From positions 1 to 64,000 of the forward strand of contig CALLKK010000012.1 of NCBI GenBank assembly GCA_938008435.1: a DNA stretch of 64,000 nt, in the 5' to 3' direction. Positions 35,686 to 44,846 of this stretch are shown here, one piece after another. Numbering within the stretch: the stretch's first letter is position 1; every line of letters begins with the position of its first letter. The DNA comes from an uncultured Steroidobacter sp. Its GTDB lineage: Bacteria > Pseudomonadota > Gammaproteobacteria > Steroidobacterales > Steroidobacteraceae. The notes below the pieces were generated by a model. The model did no database searches. It was given only the letters and a program-made list of their open reading frames with translations, and was not told where the DNA came from. The translations under genes were made by a program, and so were the position numbers.

Positions 35686-36624
35686 ATGATGCCCAGCCCG
35701 CGTTCCTTGTCCGTTCTGATGATGGCGGCCGTGCTGGCGGCGTGCGCCAAGCAGCCGGAGCCGCAGGCGACCGAGAGCGCCCCAGCGGCGAGTGTGGCCA
35801 GCGAGAACGTCTACACATTCAAGATCGGCGAGCTGTCGGCGTTCGCGCTCAAGGACGGAACGTTCGTATTCCCCAACGACAACAAGATCGTGGCCGTGGG
35901 GCGCTCCCCGGAAGAAGTGGCGAATCTGCTGCAGGCGGCAGGATTGGCAACCGACCAGATCGAGCTCAGCATCCAGCCGCTGCTCGTCAAGGCCGCTGAC
36001 AAGACGCTGCTCTTCGATACCGGCGCCGGTGCGACGGTGGGTGATGTCGCGGGCAAGCTCCGTACTTCCCTCGGTGAGGCGGGCGTCGATCCTGCGAGCG
36101 TCGACGACATCTTCATCTCGCATCTGCACGTCGATCACGTCGGCGGTTTGATCGATGCGGAGGGCGCATTGGTCTTCCCGAACGCGACGGTGCACTTGTC
36201 GGCGCCCGAGTGGGCGGCATTGCAGGCCCAAGCCGAGCAGGACGCCAATTACGCGAAGCTCGTGCAAGCGATCGAATCGAAGGTAGCCGCGTTCGAGCCG
36301 GGCGCCGAGATCGTTCCGGGCTTGGTCAAGGCGGTGGAGATCCGCGGACACACGCCCGGCCACTCGGGTTATCTGATCACGTCCGGCGGCGAATCGCTGC
36401 TGTACATCGGCGACACGGCGCATCACTCCATCGTGTCCGTGCAGGAGCCGGATTGGACAATTCAGTTCGACGGCGATGCACCCACCGCGCAGGCAAGCCG
36501 CAAGGAGGTGCTTGCGACGGGCGCCGATTCGGGCCAGCGCATCTACGCCGTGCATTTCCCGTTCCCTGGGCTCGGCCGCTTCGCGCGTGAGGGCGAGCGG
36601 ATCGTCTGGGTGCCGGAGAATTAA
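35686..36624 (+). CDS. Metallo-beta-lactamase-fold lipoprotein
   Basis: This 312-residue lipoprotein has a lipobox at VLAACAKQ and a metallo-beta-lactamase fold. The zinc motif HxHxDH is HLHVDH in FISHLHVDHVGG; later ligands are in GHTPGHSGY (His) and YIGDTAHH (Asp). The arrangement resembles the N-acyl homoserine lactonase/ glyoxalase-II-like branch, so a lactonase or esterase activity in the periplasm is plausible. GGAGG at 35671-35675 precedes the start; a second ATG follows immediately. Confidence 0.88.
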   Translation: MMPSPRSLSVLMMAAVLAACAKQPEPQATESAPAASVASENVYTFKIGELSAFALKDGTFVFPNDNKIVAVGRSPEEVANLLQAAGLATDQIELSIQPLLVKAADKTLLFDTGAGATVGDVAGKLRTSLGEAGVDPASVDDIFISHLHVDHVGGLIDAEGALVFPNATVHLSAPEWAALQAQAEQDANYAKLVQAIESKVAAFEPGAEIVPGLVKAVEIRGHTPGHSGYLITSGGESLLYIGDTAHHSIVSVQEPDWTIQFDGDAPTAQASRKEVLATGADSGQRIYAVHFPFPGLGRFAREGERIVWVPEN

Positions 36625-36694
36625 TTCCCGCGCTGCGTGCGCCGGCTCGCGTCGCGGGCCGGCGCAGTCTTTCGATTCGTAGTAAGGAGCCGGT

Positions 36695-37144
36695 ATGTAC
36701 AAGCAGATTCTCGTCGCCGTCGACGGCAGCCCCACATCGATGCGTGGTCTGCGCGAGGCCATCGGCCTTGCGCAAGCAACGGGCGCCAAGCTCCTGCTCG
36801 TGCACGTCGTCACCGAGCTCTTGAGTCCCGACCTCGCAGCATCCTCGTACTACAATCAAGTCATCGAGGCGGTCCGCGAAGCGGGCAAGAAAGTCCTCGA
36901 GAGTGCCGCTGCTGTCGCGCGAGAGGCCGGCGTTCCGTTCGAGCAGAGGCTGGTGAGCGGTCTCGGCGAACGTCCCGCGGATCTCATCGTCCAGGAAGCC
37001 AAGACCGCCGGCGCGGATCTCATCGCGCTCGGTACGCACGGGCGCAGAGGCTTGAAACGTCTCGCGCTCGGAAGCGACGCCGAGCTCGTGTTGCGCAGCT
37101 CGCATGTGCCGGTGCTGCTCGTGCGCGAGCAGCCCGAGGAATAA
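36695..37144 (+). CDS. Universal stress protein (UspA family)
   Basis: This 149-residue single-domain protein begins ILVAVDGSPTSMRGLREAI and has the ATP-binding-type signature GTHGRRGLKRLALGS near the C terminus followed by HVPVLLV. Such proteins form cytoplasmic dimers induced by stress. AAGGAG precedes the start. No operon partner is evident. Confidence 0.92.
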   Translation: MYKQILVAVDGSPTSMRGLREAIGLAQATGAKLLLVHVVTELLSPDLAASSYYNQVIEAVREAGKKVLESAAAVAREAGVPFEQRLVSGLGERPADLIVQEAKTAGADLIALGTHGRRGLKRLALGSDAELVLRSSHVPVLLVREQPEE

Positions 37145-37211
37145 TCGTCAACCCTTCCCGTCACTCGCGTCCGGCACGTCGCGCAGGGCTCGCCGAGGCG
37201 CGACCCGACGC

Positions 37212-37374
37212 GTCGTGCGCGCGCTTCGAGCGCGCCGCGTAAGTCCGGCGGCACCTGTCCTTCGTCGTCTGCCGGACAGGCGTGCGCCGCGTCCCAGCGG
37301 CCGTCCGCTTTCGCGGCGTCGATGTGTTTCTGTACGACGGTCGCCATCGCAGCGCCGAGCGTCTTCTTTCTCAT
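37212..37374 (-). pseudogene. Possible YdeI-family gene fragment
   Basis: On the minus strand a short stretch reads KHIDAAKADGRWDAAHA then VPPDLRGALEARARR. This closely resembles the central part of YdeI/OmpD-associated proteins (…V..AKADGRWD.AY...VP.DL..AL…). Neither the N-terminal half nor the C-terminal 'ETRARRI' part is visible, and the frame runs into the antisense of the stress-protein gene. It is probably a truncated remnant. The call rests on remembered family pattern only. Confidence 0.4.
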
Positions 37375-37510
37375 CCGATTGCATTGGCTTGTCTCGGCTT
37401 CGATCCGTCGTTGTCGAGAATTGTGCCTGCTCGCGCGCGAATGTCGGCATCGAGGCCGGCAGAACGTCCTCGCCAGTGCAGAACACGGCGATTCAAGCGG
37501 AGATCCATCC

Positions 37511-37861
37511 ATGGAATATGTCTGTCTCGTGTACGGGGAAGAGCGATTGCTCGATGCCATGACGGCCGAACAAGCGGCGGAGCTGACGCGCGTGTCGATC
37601 GAGTACGACGAAGAGCTGGCACGGCAGGGCCGGCTGATCGTTGCGCAGGCGCTCAAGTCGGTGCGTTCGTCCAAAACGGTGCGGGTGCGCGGCAAGAATG
37701 TATCTGTGACCGACGGGCCTTTTGCAGAGACGAAGGAGCAGCTGCTCGGTTTCGTTTACATTCGTGCCGCCGACGAAGCGGAGGCGCTGGCGATCGCAGC
37801 CAAGATTCCGCTCGCGCAGCTCGGCAGCGTCGAGGTGCGTCCGGTCTTGACGAATTCATGA
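37511..37861 (+). CDS. YCII-related (DGPF domain) protein
   Basis: This 116-residue protein has the DGPF signature VTDGPFAETKEQLLGF, the defining feature of one branch of YCII-related proteins, and starts MEYVCLVYGEE as usual. The fold is ferredoxin-like and the function unknown; such genes often occur beside ECF sigma factors, but none is present here. The ATG at 37511 matches the family start. Confidence 0.9.
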   Translation: MEYVCLVYGEERLLDAMTAEQAAELTRVSIEYDEELARQGRLIVAQALKSVRSSKTVRVRGKNVSVTDGPFAETKEQLLGFVYIRAADEAEALAIAAKIPLAQLGSVEVRPVLTNS

Positions 37862-37872
37862 CGTGAACGCTC

Positions 37873-38334
37873 TTGGAAGATGGACGACGCTATGCGTATG
37901 ATCGTAGCGTCGTTCAGCAACGCTTCCGTGACCGGATGGCACTCATCGACCTGCCACGCGCACTCGAAGATTACTTCGCGTTCGCCGAAACGGAGCCCAC
38001 GCCACGCGGGCGGCGCTTCTCGATTTCGCTGCCGTACTTCGCCGGCGATCGCATCCATCGCCTGCAATGGTGGTACTACGTGACGCCCGCGCAGGAACAG
38101 ATGTATGACGGTGCGGGATTGACGGTGTGTCGCCAGAGAGCCATCGAGCGCTTCCGTCGCCACATCGAACGCTGGCTGGCCAACACGGGGCAATGTCTAT
38201 GCGGCGGCGATCCGATTCCGCGCATCGAGCCGCGCGCGGACGCCGCGCGCACCGTTTCGGCGCAAGAGGTCGACACATCTTCGTCCGCCGAAGTGATTCC
38301 GTTGCCCGTCGAGCGCGTCGCGGCCAGCGCCTGA
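37873..38334 (+). CDS. Hypothetical protein
   Basis: This frame of 153 residues starts with TTG at 37873 or ATG at 37936, neither with a good ribosome-binding site. The composition is protein-like (RALEDYFAFAETEPTPRGRRF, RIHRLQWWYYVTPAQEQMY), with no signal peptide or membrane helix. A CLCGGD motif is at about residue 110. I do not recognise it. It begins 11 bp after the YCII gene and could share its transcript. Confidence 0.45.
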   Translation: MEDGRRYAYDRSVVQQRFRDRMALIDLPRALEDYFAFAETEPTPRGRRFSISLPYFAGDRIHRLQWWYYVTPAQEQMYDGAGLTVCRQRAIERFRRHIERWLANTGQCLCGGDPIPRIEPRADAARTVSAQEVDTSSSAEVIPLPVERVAASA

Positions 38335-38353
38335 GCTTTTTCCTTTACGTTTC

Positions 38354-39364
38354 TCAAGGCACGAGCACGACTCGAAAGCGTGCCTTGCCGCTCATCATGC
38401 GTTGATAGGCCTCGTTGGCGCGTTCGAGCGGAAACGTTTCGATCATGGGGCGCACTTCTGTGAGCACGCTGAAGCGCAGCGTGTCTTCGGAATCGATCGA
38501 CGTCCCCGACGGCCAACCGCTCACCGAACGTCGCGCACCAATTAGGAGCAACGGCGATACCTCGATCGGTTCGGCAGTCGCGCCGACCACGACGAGCTTG
38601 CCGTTGAGACCGAGGCCGCCGAGCGCGCGGCTCATCGTTTTCGCGTCGGTCACGGTGGCGAGGATCACCTTCGCGCCGCCGAGTCGCGTCAGCTCTTCCG
38701 CCATGTCCTGCTGTGTGCTGTTGATATAGACGTGCGCGCCGAGCTCGCGCGCGAGCGGTCCTTTGTCCGCGCCGCGCGCAATGGCAACCGTCTTGAACCC
38801 CATCCGTGCAGCGAACTGCACGCCGAGATGACCGAGTCCGCCGATGCCGAGGATCGCGACGACATCGCCGGGAGACGCGCCGCTGTGCCGCAGCGCGTTG
38901 AACGTGGTGATGCCGGCGCAGAGGAGCGGTGCCGCAGCCGTCGACTCGAGCTCGTCGGGTACGCGCGCGAGCGCCTCGAAAGGCGCAACCATGTATTCGC
39001 CGTAACCGCCGTCATAAGCGATGCCGGGCACCTGTCCTCTCACACAGGTCACGAAGTCGCCGCGACGGCACGAGTTGCAATAACCGCAGTGTCCGCCGTG
39101 CCAGCCCACGCCGACGCGCGTGCCTTCCTGCCAGTCCGGCACGTCGGCGCCGACGGCGTCGATGATGCCGACGACTTCATGGCCCGGTACGCGCGGGTAT
39201 TGAATGCCCGGAAACTGACCCGCGACGGTGAACATGTCGCTGTGACAAATGCCGCAAGCCTGCACTTTGATGCGAACGTGCCGCGGCGGCGGATCGGGAA
39301 TCGGGCGTTCGACGATCTCGAGCGGGCTGTTGGGACGGGCGACCTGAGCAACCTTCATGGGCAT
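38354..39364 (-). CDS. Zinc-dependent alcohol dehydrogenase
   Basis: This 336-residue medium-chain dehydrogenase has the catalytic zinc ligands CGICHSD (Cys, with PGHEVVG histidine) and the structural zinc cluster in GHCGYCNSCRRGDFVTC. The NAD(P) site is GIGGLGHLGVQFA. The start at 39364 has AGGAGGT at 7 nt. The sequence is closest to AdhA/CAD-like primary alcohol or aldehyde enzymes. It stands alone, convergent with the hypothetical gene at 37873. Confidence 0.92.
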   Translation of the reverse strand: MPMKVAQVARPNSPLEIVERPIPDPPPRHVRIKVQACGICHSDMFTVAGQFPGIQYPRVPGHEVVGIIDAVGADVPDWQEGTRVGVGWHGGHCGYCNSCRRGDFVTCVRGQVPGIAYDGGYGEYMVAPFEALARVPDELESTAAAPLLCAGITTFNALRHSGASPGDVVAILGIGGLGHLGVQFAARMGFKTVAIARGADKGPLARELGAHVYINSTQQDMAEELTRLGGAKVILATVTDAKTMSRALGGLGLNGKLVVVGATAEPIEVSPLLLIGARRSVSGWPSGTSIDSEDTLRFSVLTEVRPMIETFPLERANEAYQRMMSGKARFRVVLVP

Positions 39365-39699
39365 CGGATGACCTCCTGTGTGTTGCGCTGCGCCCGCTGT
39401 GCGGCGAGTGCCGATCGCGAGTGCGCTCGAGTCCTTAGCGTCGCGCGTCGGCATGCGGCGCACTAGCCGAACAATTCCGACACGGCAAGCAAGTAGGTCT
39501 GTCACTAAACCACGCGGCGTCGGAACTCAGATGGCTTTCGTCGATTTCGCTTCAGCCGTCCGCCGCGTTGGCTCTGGCAAGGCGCGCGTTCGCAACGCAA
39601 CAGGAGCATCGCCATGGAATGGATATGTGGAAGAAGACGAACAGCACGCGCGTCTGCGCGTCGCATCACGCGAGCGTCGAGATGGAGTCGGGATCATGC
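39365..39699. other. Gap before the tandem-domain protein
   Basis: About 335 bp without a supported gene; it is the divergent control region of the dehydrogenase and the secreted protein. In-frame upstream starts for the latter (39568, 39622, 39682) fall inside it. Confidence 0.4.
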
Positions 39700-41868
39700 A
39701 TGCAAGCGTGCCGCATCGCGCTTGTAAGCCTTGCGCTGATTGCATTCGCCGTGCAGGGCGCGCCGCGTGTCTTCGAGGAAACTGCGAAGATCGTGGCGCC
39801 CGAATCGGGTGTGACCTTTCCGTTGGCGGTCGCCGTCGACGGCGATGACATCATCGCCGTTGCAGCGCTCGTCGAGGCGCCCTATTGGCATTACCGCGCC
39901 TATCTGTTCCGTCGCGACGCCTCTGGTGCATGGCAGTACGTCGCAACGCTGATGCAAGCGACGTGCGACGACGGCGAGGTCGGCGAGGAGAACTGCATCG
40001 CCTCGGCGGCCGTGCGCAACGGGCTTGCCGTCGTATCCGCGGGCGGCGTGTTCATCTTCGAGCGTACGAGCGCAGGAAATTGGGTGCTGCAGCCGAGCAC
40101 GGGCGACGCAGACGGCGGCGGTGCCGGTGTCGGAACGGGCGTCGTGCTGACGACGGAATCGATCTGCACGAACAATGCGCCGCTTTTCAGCAAGGATGCG
40201 AGCGGCACATGGACGCGGATCGCTGCCTTTCCCGGCATCCCGCTCGGCTGCGATTCATGGGCAAGTGGCGGGCCGGAGGGCGCGATGTCGGCAGGAAATC
40301 GCTTCGCGGTGGCGAGTCAGCTGTCGTACAACGTGCCGGCGAGCGTGTACGAGCCGAGCGGTATGAGTTGGGTTCAAGCTGCGACGTTGACGCTGTCGGG
40401 CGGCGAGCCCGCGCCGGTGGTTCGCCTGGTCATGGACGACGATCGTGTGATCACGTCCGGCGACCGCGTGCGGCCGCTGTACGTGTTCGAACGCGCGCAA
40501 GGCTGGGCGTACGCGCAGAGCATCGTGCCGCCCGACACCTTGCAGTTGGATGCCTCGCCGCGCATCGCCGTCGACGATTTCGTCGTCGCGAGCTTCCTCG
40601 ATCCGCATCGCGGCGGATCGGCACGCGTGTTCGAGCGCACCGCGAGCGGTGCATACGAACAGGTCGCGCGACTCCTGCGCAGCGATTCGACGAGCGTGCC
40701 CGGTCTTACGACCAGCGGCGCCGTCGCGATCGATGCTGAGGGCGCCTTCGCGCGCGTCGTCGTGGCAGGTCACGACGCGCTCTACGTCTACGATCTCGAC
40801 GCGCTCGGTACGACGAGCGCGCCGCTCGAGGAAACGTTCGAGCAAGGCAATGCTGCAAACTGGACGCCCATGGCGGGCAGCAGCTTCTCGGTCGTGACCT
40901 CGGGTGAATCGAAGGTGTATCGCCAGTCGTCGGTTGCAGGCGATGCCGGCGCGTTCGTGACCGGCATCGATTGGACCGATCAAGCGATCGAAGCGGATGT
41001 GACGCCCACGGCATTCAACGGTGCAGGGCGTTGGGTCGGGCTGACGGTGCGTAGGACGGATGACAGCAACTACTACTATCTGAAGCTCAGCGAGGCGAAC
41101 GTCATCGAGATCAAGCGCATGCCGAACGGCACGTTCGGCACGCTGGCGTCTGCAGCGTTGCCCGTTGCACTGGGCCGCACATATCGCCTGCGGCTCGAAG
41201 CGGTCGGCACGCTGCTCAGAGCGTACGTCGACGGTCGCCTGATCGTAGAAGCGCACGACGATACGCTCGCGCACGGTCATGCCGGCGTGCGCCTGTATCA
41301 GGCGCGCGCCGATTTCGACAATGTGCTGGTGAGCCAGAACCCGCACTTGACCTTGGTCGATCAGCGCAGAGAGCTGCCGCTTGCGACGCGGTGGAGCACG
41401 GACATCGGCGTCTGGAGCGCGAACGTGACGGACAATCAACAGCTCGTGCAGCAGGACTTGAGCGGCGATGCGCGGGCGGTTGCACGCGTCGATGCGCAGG
41501 ATCAGATCGTGCAGGCTCGCGTCCGTGCGACCGCCTTCGCCGCAGGGCAGGGTCGCTGGTTCGGCCTGATTGCGCGCTATCGCGATGCCGGCAACTACTA
41601 CTACCTCAAGGTGAGCTCCGACAACACCGTGTCGCTGCGCAAGCTCGTCGACGGCACGATTCAAGAGCTCGACGCCGCAACGCTGCCGGTTTCAGCGGGC
41701 ACTTGGTACACGCTACGCCTGGAGGCTGTCGGCAGCTCGGTACGCGCCTACGTGAACGGACGTGTGCTGGTCGAGGCAAGCGATACCTCGCACCCGAGCG
41801 GCCGCTACGGCGCCGTGACCTACAAGGCCGCAGCGATCTTCGACGACCTGACCGCGTGGGAGCCCTAG
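39700..41868 (+). CDS. Secreted protein with propeller-like part and two LamG-like domains
   Basis: This protein of about 722 residues is secreted (MQACRIALVSLALIAFAVQGAP). The first 400 residues contain repeated short units (VFERTSAGNW, FSKDASGTWTRI, YVFERAQGWAYA, VFERTASGAYEQVARL) like an FG-GAP/propeller protein. Then come two similar domains of about 175 residues, each with a NYYYLK strand, LRLEAVG, RAYV.GR and a final F D. .  strand, of the concanavalin/LamG (DUF1080-like) type. These suggest binding of a polysaccharide. The start could also be 39682. A hairpin follows the stop. Confidence 0.75.
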   Translation: MQACRIALVSLALIAFAVQGAPRVFEETAKIVAPESGVTFPLAVAVDGDDIIAVAALVEAPYWHYRAYLFRRDASGAWQYVATLMQATCDDGEVGEENCIASAAVRNGLAVVSAGGVFIFERTSAGNWVLQPSTGDADGGGAGVGTGVVLTTESICTNNAPLFSKDASGTWTRIAAFPGIPLGCDSWASGGPEGAMSAGNRFAVASQLSYNVPASVYEPSGMSWVQAATLTLSGGEPAPVVRLVMDDDRVITSGDRVRPLYVFERAQGWAYAQSIVPPDTLQLDASPRIAVDDFVVASFLDPHRGGSARVFERTASGAYEQVARLLRSDSTSVPGLTTSGAVAIDAEGAFARVVVAGHDALYVYDLDALGTTSAPLEETFEQGNAANWTPMAGSSFSVVTSGESKVYRQSSVAGDAGAFVTGIDWTDQAIEADVTPTAFNGAGRWVGLTVRRTDDSNYYYLKLSEANVIEIKRMPNGTFGTLASAALPVALGRTYRLRLEAVGTLLRAYVDGRLIVEAHDDTLAHGHAGVRLYQARADFDNVLVSQNPHLTLVDQRRELPLATRWSTDIGVWSANVTDNQQLVQQDLSGDARAVARVDAQDQIVQARVRATAFAAGQGRWFGLIARYRDAGNYYYLKVSSDNTVSLRKLVDGTIQELDAATLPVSAGTWYTLRLEAVGSSVRAYVNGRVLVEASDTSHPSGRYGAVTYKAAAIFDDLTAWEP

Positions 41869-41884
41869 CGCGGATCCCGCTGGT

Positions 41885-41928
41885 GCCGCGAGCCCTTGCG
41901 CCATGCTGTTCGGTCGCGGGCTCGCGGC
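41885..41928 (+). terminator. Hairpin after the tandem-domain gene
   Basis: GCCGCGAGCCC (41885-41895) and GGGCTCGCGGC (41918-41928) form a perfect 11-bp stem with a 22-nt loop, 17 bp past the stop. There is no U tract. Confidence 0.5.
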
Positions 41929-42050
41929 GGCCGCAACTCGGGCGAAGCCGGGGGAGGTCGGCTTGATACCGATCCCTAACCGCGGTGTTACCGACTTTAC
42001 GCAGGCGCGCATCTCACAATCGGACGTCCGTTTCGATTGTCGGGATACCA

Positions 42051-43052
42051 ATGATGAAAAATCGCCTGGTCTTGTTGGCGCTCGCATGGCTCGCGGCGGC
42101 GCCCCTCTCAGCGGCCGAGTTGCTCAATGCCTCGTACGACGTGTCGCGCGAGCTGTTCGATTCCGTGAACCCCGCGTTCATCGCCGAGTGGAAGGCGCGC
42201 ACGGGCGAGACGCTCGTGATTCATCAATCGCATGCGGGTTCGTCGAAGATCGCCCGCTCGGTGGCCGACGGTCTGCCGGCCGACGTCGTGACGCTCAATC
42301 AAGCGACCGACATCGAGCTGCTCGAGCGCTCGGGGCTCGTGGCGAGCAATTGGCGCGAGCGGCTGCCCAACAACGCCTCGCCGTATTACTCGCTGCCCGT
42401 GTTCCTGGTGCGCCAGGGCAATCCCAAGCAGATCAAGGATTGGGACGATCTCGTGAAGCCCGGCGTGCAGGTGGTGTTCCCGAATCCGAAAACTTCGGGC
42501 AACGGCCGTTATACCTATCTTGCTGCCTATGCGTTCGCGCTCGACCGCAATGGCGGCGATGAGGAGAAGGCCAAGGATTTCGTGACGAAGCTCTTCGCGA
42601 ACGTGCCGGTGTTCGATACGGGCGGGCGCGGTGCGACCACGACGTTCGTCGAGCGTCAGATCGGCGATGTGCTCGTCACGTTCGAGTCCGAGGTGACCGC
42701 GATTCGACGCGAGTACGGCAAGAGCCATCTGGAGGCGGTCGTGCCGTCGTTGAGCCTGCGCGCCGACTTCCCGGTGGCCGTCGTCGACAAGGTCGTCGAC
42801 AAGAAGGGAACGCGCAAGGTAGCTACCGCGTATCTCGAGTTCCTGTTCAGCCCCGCGGGTCAGGAAATCATCGCGAAGCATCACAACCGCGTGCACGATC
42901 AGACGGTGGCGCAGAAGTACGCGGCGCAATTTCCGACCGTGAAGCTCGTGACCGTCGAAGAGGCGTTCGGCGGCTGGGCTGCGGTGAACGAAAAGCACCT
43001 CGCGCAAGGCGCCATCCTGGATCAGGCGCTATTGAAGGCGCAGGCTCGCTAG
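42051..43052 (+). CDS. sbp: Sulfate/thiosulfate-binding periplasmic protein
   Basis: This 333-residue periplasmic protein matches the Sbp/CysP family: signal peptide to LSAAELL, NASYDVSRELF, HQSHAGSSKIARSV, LPADVVTLNQATDI, FPNPKTSGNGRYTYL, GGRGATTTFVERQIGDV. It would deliver sulfate or thiosulfate to a CysTWA importer. No permease or ATPase gene follows; the next gene is an ATP-grasp ligase. It must either use a transporter encoded elsewhere or have another role. Two ATGs occur in tandem at 42051. Confidence 0.92.
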   Translation: MMKNRLVLLALAWLAAAPLSAAELLNASYDVSRELFDSVNPAFIAEWKARTGETLVIHQSHAGSSKIARSVADGLPADVVTLNQATDIELLERSGLVASNWRERLPNNASPYYSLPVFLVRQGNPKQIKDWDDLVKPGVQVVFPNPKTSGNGRYTYLAAYAFALDRNGGDEEKAKDFVTKLFANVPVFDTGGRGATTTFVERQIGDVLVTFESEVTAIRREYGKSHLEAVVPSLSLRADFPVAVVDKVVDKKGTRKVATAYLEFLFSPAGQEIIAKHHNRVHDQTVAQKYAAQFPTVKLVTVEEAFGGWAAVNEKHLAQGAILDQALLKAQAR

Positions 43053-43101
43053 CCGGCGGCGGGCCTTAGACGATATCTCGGGCCGGAGTGAGGGAGCGGA
43101 C

Positions 43102-44091
43102 ATGCGCTGTTGGATTCTCTTCCACCGAGAAGTGCGCCCCGATGTGCCGGAGGGCCTGGAGATCCTGCGCTTCCAGGAAGCGGCGGCGCGCAATGGCGTC
43201 GAGCTCCAGGTCCTCAATCCGCGCGATTTCGATCTGGTCGTGGGCGCGGGCTCTTCCGCCGTCTTTCGCGGACGCCCGCTCCCGCGGCCGGACATGATCA
43301 TTCCGCGCACCGGCAGCGAGACGAGCTATTTCACGCTCGCCGTGCTGCGTCATTTCGAACGGCAAGGCATCCCCATGGTGAACAGCCCCGCGGCGATCGA
43401 AGTCGTCGCGGACAAGCTGCACACGCTGCAAGTGCTCGACCAAGCGGGCTTGCCGATCCCCAAGACGATCCTCTGCAAGTTCCCGGTCGATGTGAACGTC
43501 GTCGAGCGCGAGCTCGGCTTTCCCGTGGTGGTCAAGACGCTGCGCGGCACGCGCGGTGCCGGCGTTCTGCTGTGCTCGAATCGAGAGCAATTCAACGATC
43601 TCGCCTCGCTGCTCGATGGCACGAGCGCGGGTGCGGACTTCTTGTTCCAGCAGTACGTCGAGGCGAGCCACGGTCACGACGTGCGCGTGCTCGTCATCGA
43701 CGGCAAGGCGGTCGCGGCGATGGAGCGACGCTCCACCGACGGGGGCTTCAAGTCGAACATCTCGTTGGGCGGGGTCGGCATGGCATTCAAGCCGCCCGAG
43801 GACATGGCTGCGCTCGCCGTGCGCGTGGCGGAAGCATTGCATCTCGACGTCGCAGGGATCGACATCCTGTTCGATCGCGACGGCTATCGCATCTGCGAAG
43901 CGAACTCTTCCCCGGGGTTTCAAGGCCTGGAGCGGGCGTGCAACATCAGCGTGCCCGACGAGATTTTCTCCGCCATGCGCGCCAAGCTCGGCTTGCCGAT
44001 GCCGCGGCCGCGCCTCTCGTGGGGCCGCCGTCTGGCTGCCTCGATCCGCAACTTGCTGCCCGCGCGTCAGCGTGCTGGCGCCGTGCAATAG
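43102..44091 (+). CDS. RimK-family ATP-grasp ligase
   Basis: This 329-residue protein has the RimK/LysX-type ATP-grasp fold: PRTGSETSYFTLAVLRHFE, AAIEVVADKLHTLQVLDQAGLPIPKT, VVVKTLRGTRGAGV (ATP lysine), GHDVRVLVIDGKAVAAM and ICEANSSPGFQGLE (metal site). Members ligate glutamate or another amino acid to a protein or small-molecule carboxylate. The substrate is unknown. A long purine-rich site (GGAGTGAGGGAG) precedes the ATG. It starts 49 bp after the sulfate-binding gene. Confidence 0.9.
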   Translation: MRCWILFHREVRPDVPEGLEILRFQEAAARNGVELQVLNPRDFDLVVGAGSSAVFRGRPLPRPDMIIPRTGSETSYFTLAVLRHFERQGIPMVNSPAAIEVVADKLHTLQVLDQAGLPIPKTILCKFPVDVNVVERELGFPVVVKTLRGTRGAGVLLCSNREQFNDLASLLDGTSAGADFLFQQYVEASHGHDVRVLVIDGKAVAAMERRSTDGGFKSNISLGGVGMAFKPPEDMAALAVRVAEALHLDVAGIDILFDRDGYRICEANSSPGFQGLERACNISVPDEIFSAMRAKLGLPMPRPRLSWGRRLAASIRNLLPARQRAGAVQ

Positions 44092-44155
44092 CTTTCGTGC
44101 CTCATCGCATAGCGCGTGAACGAGCGCGCGCGACCATCTGCTCGGCGTTTGAACC

Positions 44156-44617
44156 TCAATGAACGGGTTTGAGCACCATCAGCACGACGCCGACGAGCGG
44201 TAGCAGCACGGCGATCGCGCCCCATGTCTGCCATTGTCGCGTCAGACGCGCATAGCGCTGCGCATCGAACGAGTCTTGCGCGGCGGCAACGGCGAGCATT
44301 TGCCTTTGCAGCGGCACGACGCGCATGCCGAAGATCGCGCCCGATCCGAAGAACAGCACCAGCGTCCAGAGGACCCAGCCCGTCTTCAGGATGGGGATGC
44401 CGCCGATGTGCGCGGCGGCAATGCCGCTTAGCAGGATGACGAGCACGCCCGGCGTGGTAAACAGCCTGTCGGCGCGAATGATGCCGCTCATCGTATGAGC
44501 GAGCACGCGCGGATCTCCCATGCGCCACGCATGCCGATGCCAGAACAGGCCCGTCGTGATGTTGCCGAGAAAGGCGATCACGCCGAGGACGTGCAGGAGC
44601 TTGAGCAGCAGATACAT
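44156..44617 (-). CDS. DUF2269-family membrane protein
   Basis: This 153-residue protein with four membrane helices (LLLKLLHVLGVIAFLGNITTG, GVLVILLSGIAAAHIGG, VLWTLVLFFGSGAIFGM, AIAVLLPLVGVVLMVL) has the start KLLHVLGVIAFLG typical of DUF2269. It has conserved histidines (LLHVLG, WHRHAW) that might bind haem; this is not proven. GGAGGG precedes the start. Function is unknown. Confidence 0.85.
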   Translation of the reverse strand: MYLLLKLLHVLGVIAFLGNITTGLFWHRHAWRMGDPRVLAHTMSGIIRADRLFTTPGVLVILLSGIAAAHIGGIPILKTGWVLWTLVLFFGSGAIFGMRVVPLQRQMLAVAAAQDSFDAQRYARLTRQWQTWGAIAVLLPLVGVVLMVLKPVH

Positions 44618-44846
44618 GATCGGACCCTCCGTGGGAGACGCTGCGACGTTCGTCTCACGCCCTTGCGACGTATCTGAGACGAAACAGCCCTAAAGCATGC
44701 GCTAGCGTGCCGGGCGCCCGCCTGCGAGGCAATGGATATTGCATGCGCGGCGTGCCTGACGTCTTGCATCGAGCCAGCAGTGAGACGTTTCGCGCATGGA
44801 CGAGCGGCCCGCAAAACCATTGGCGTCGCAAGTATTGCGCGGCGCG

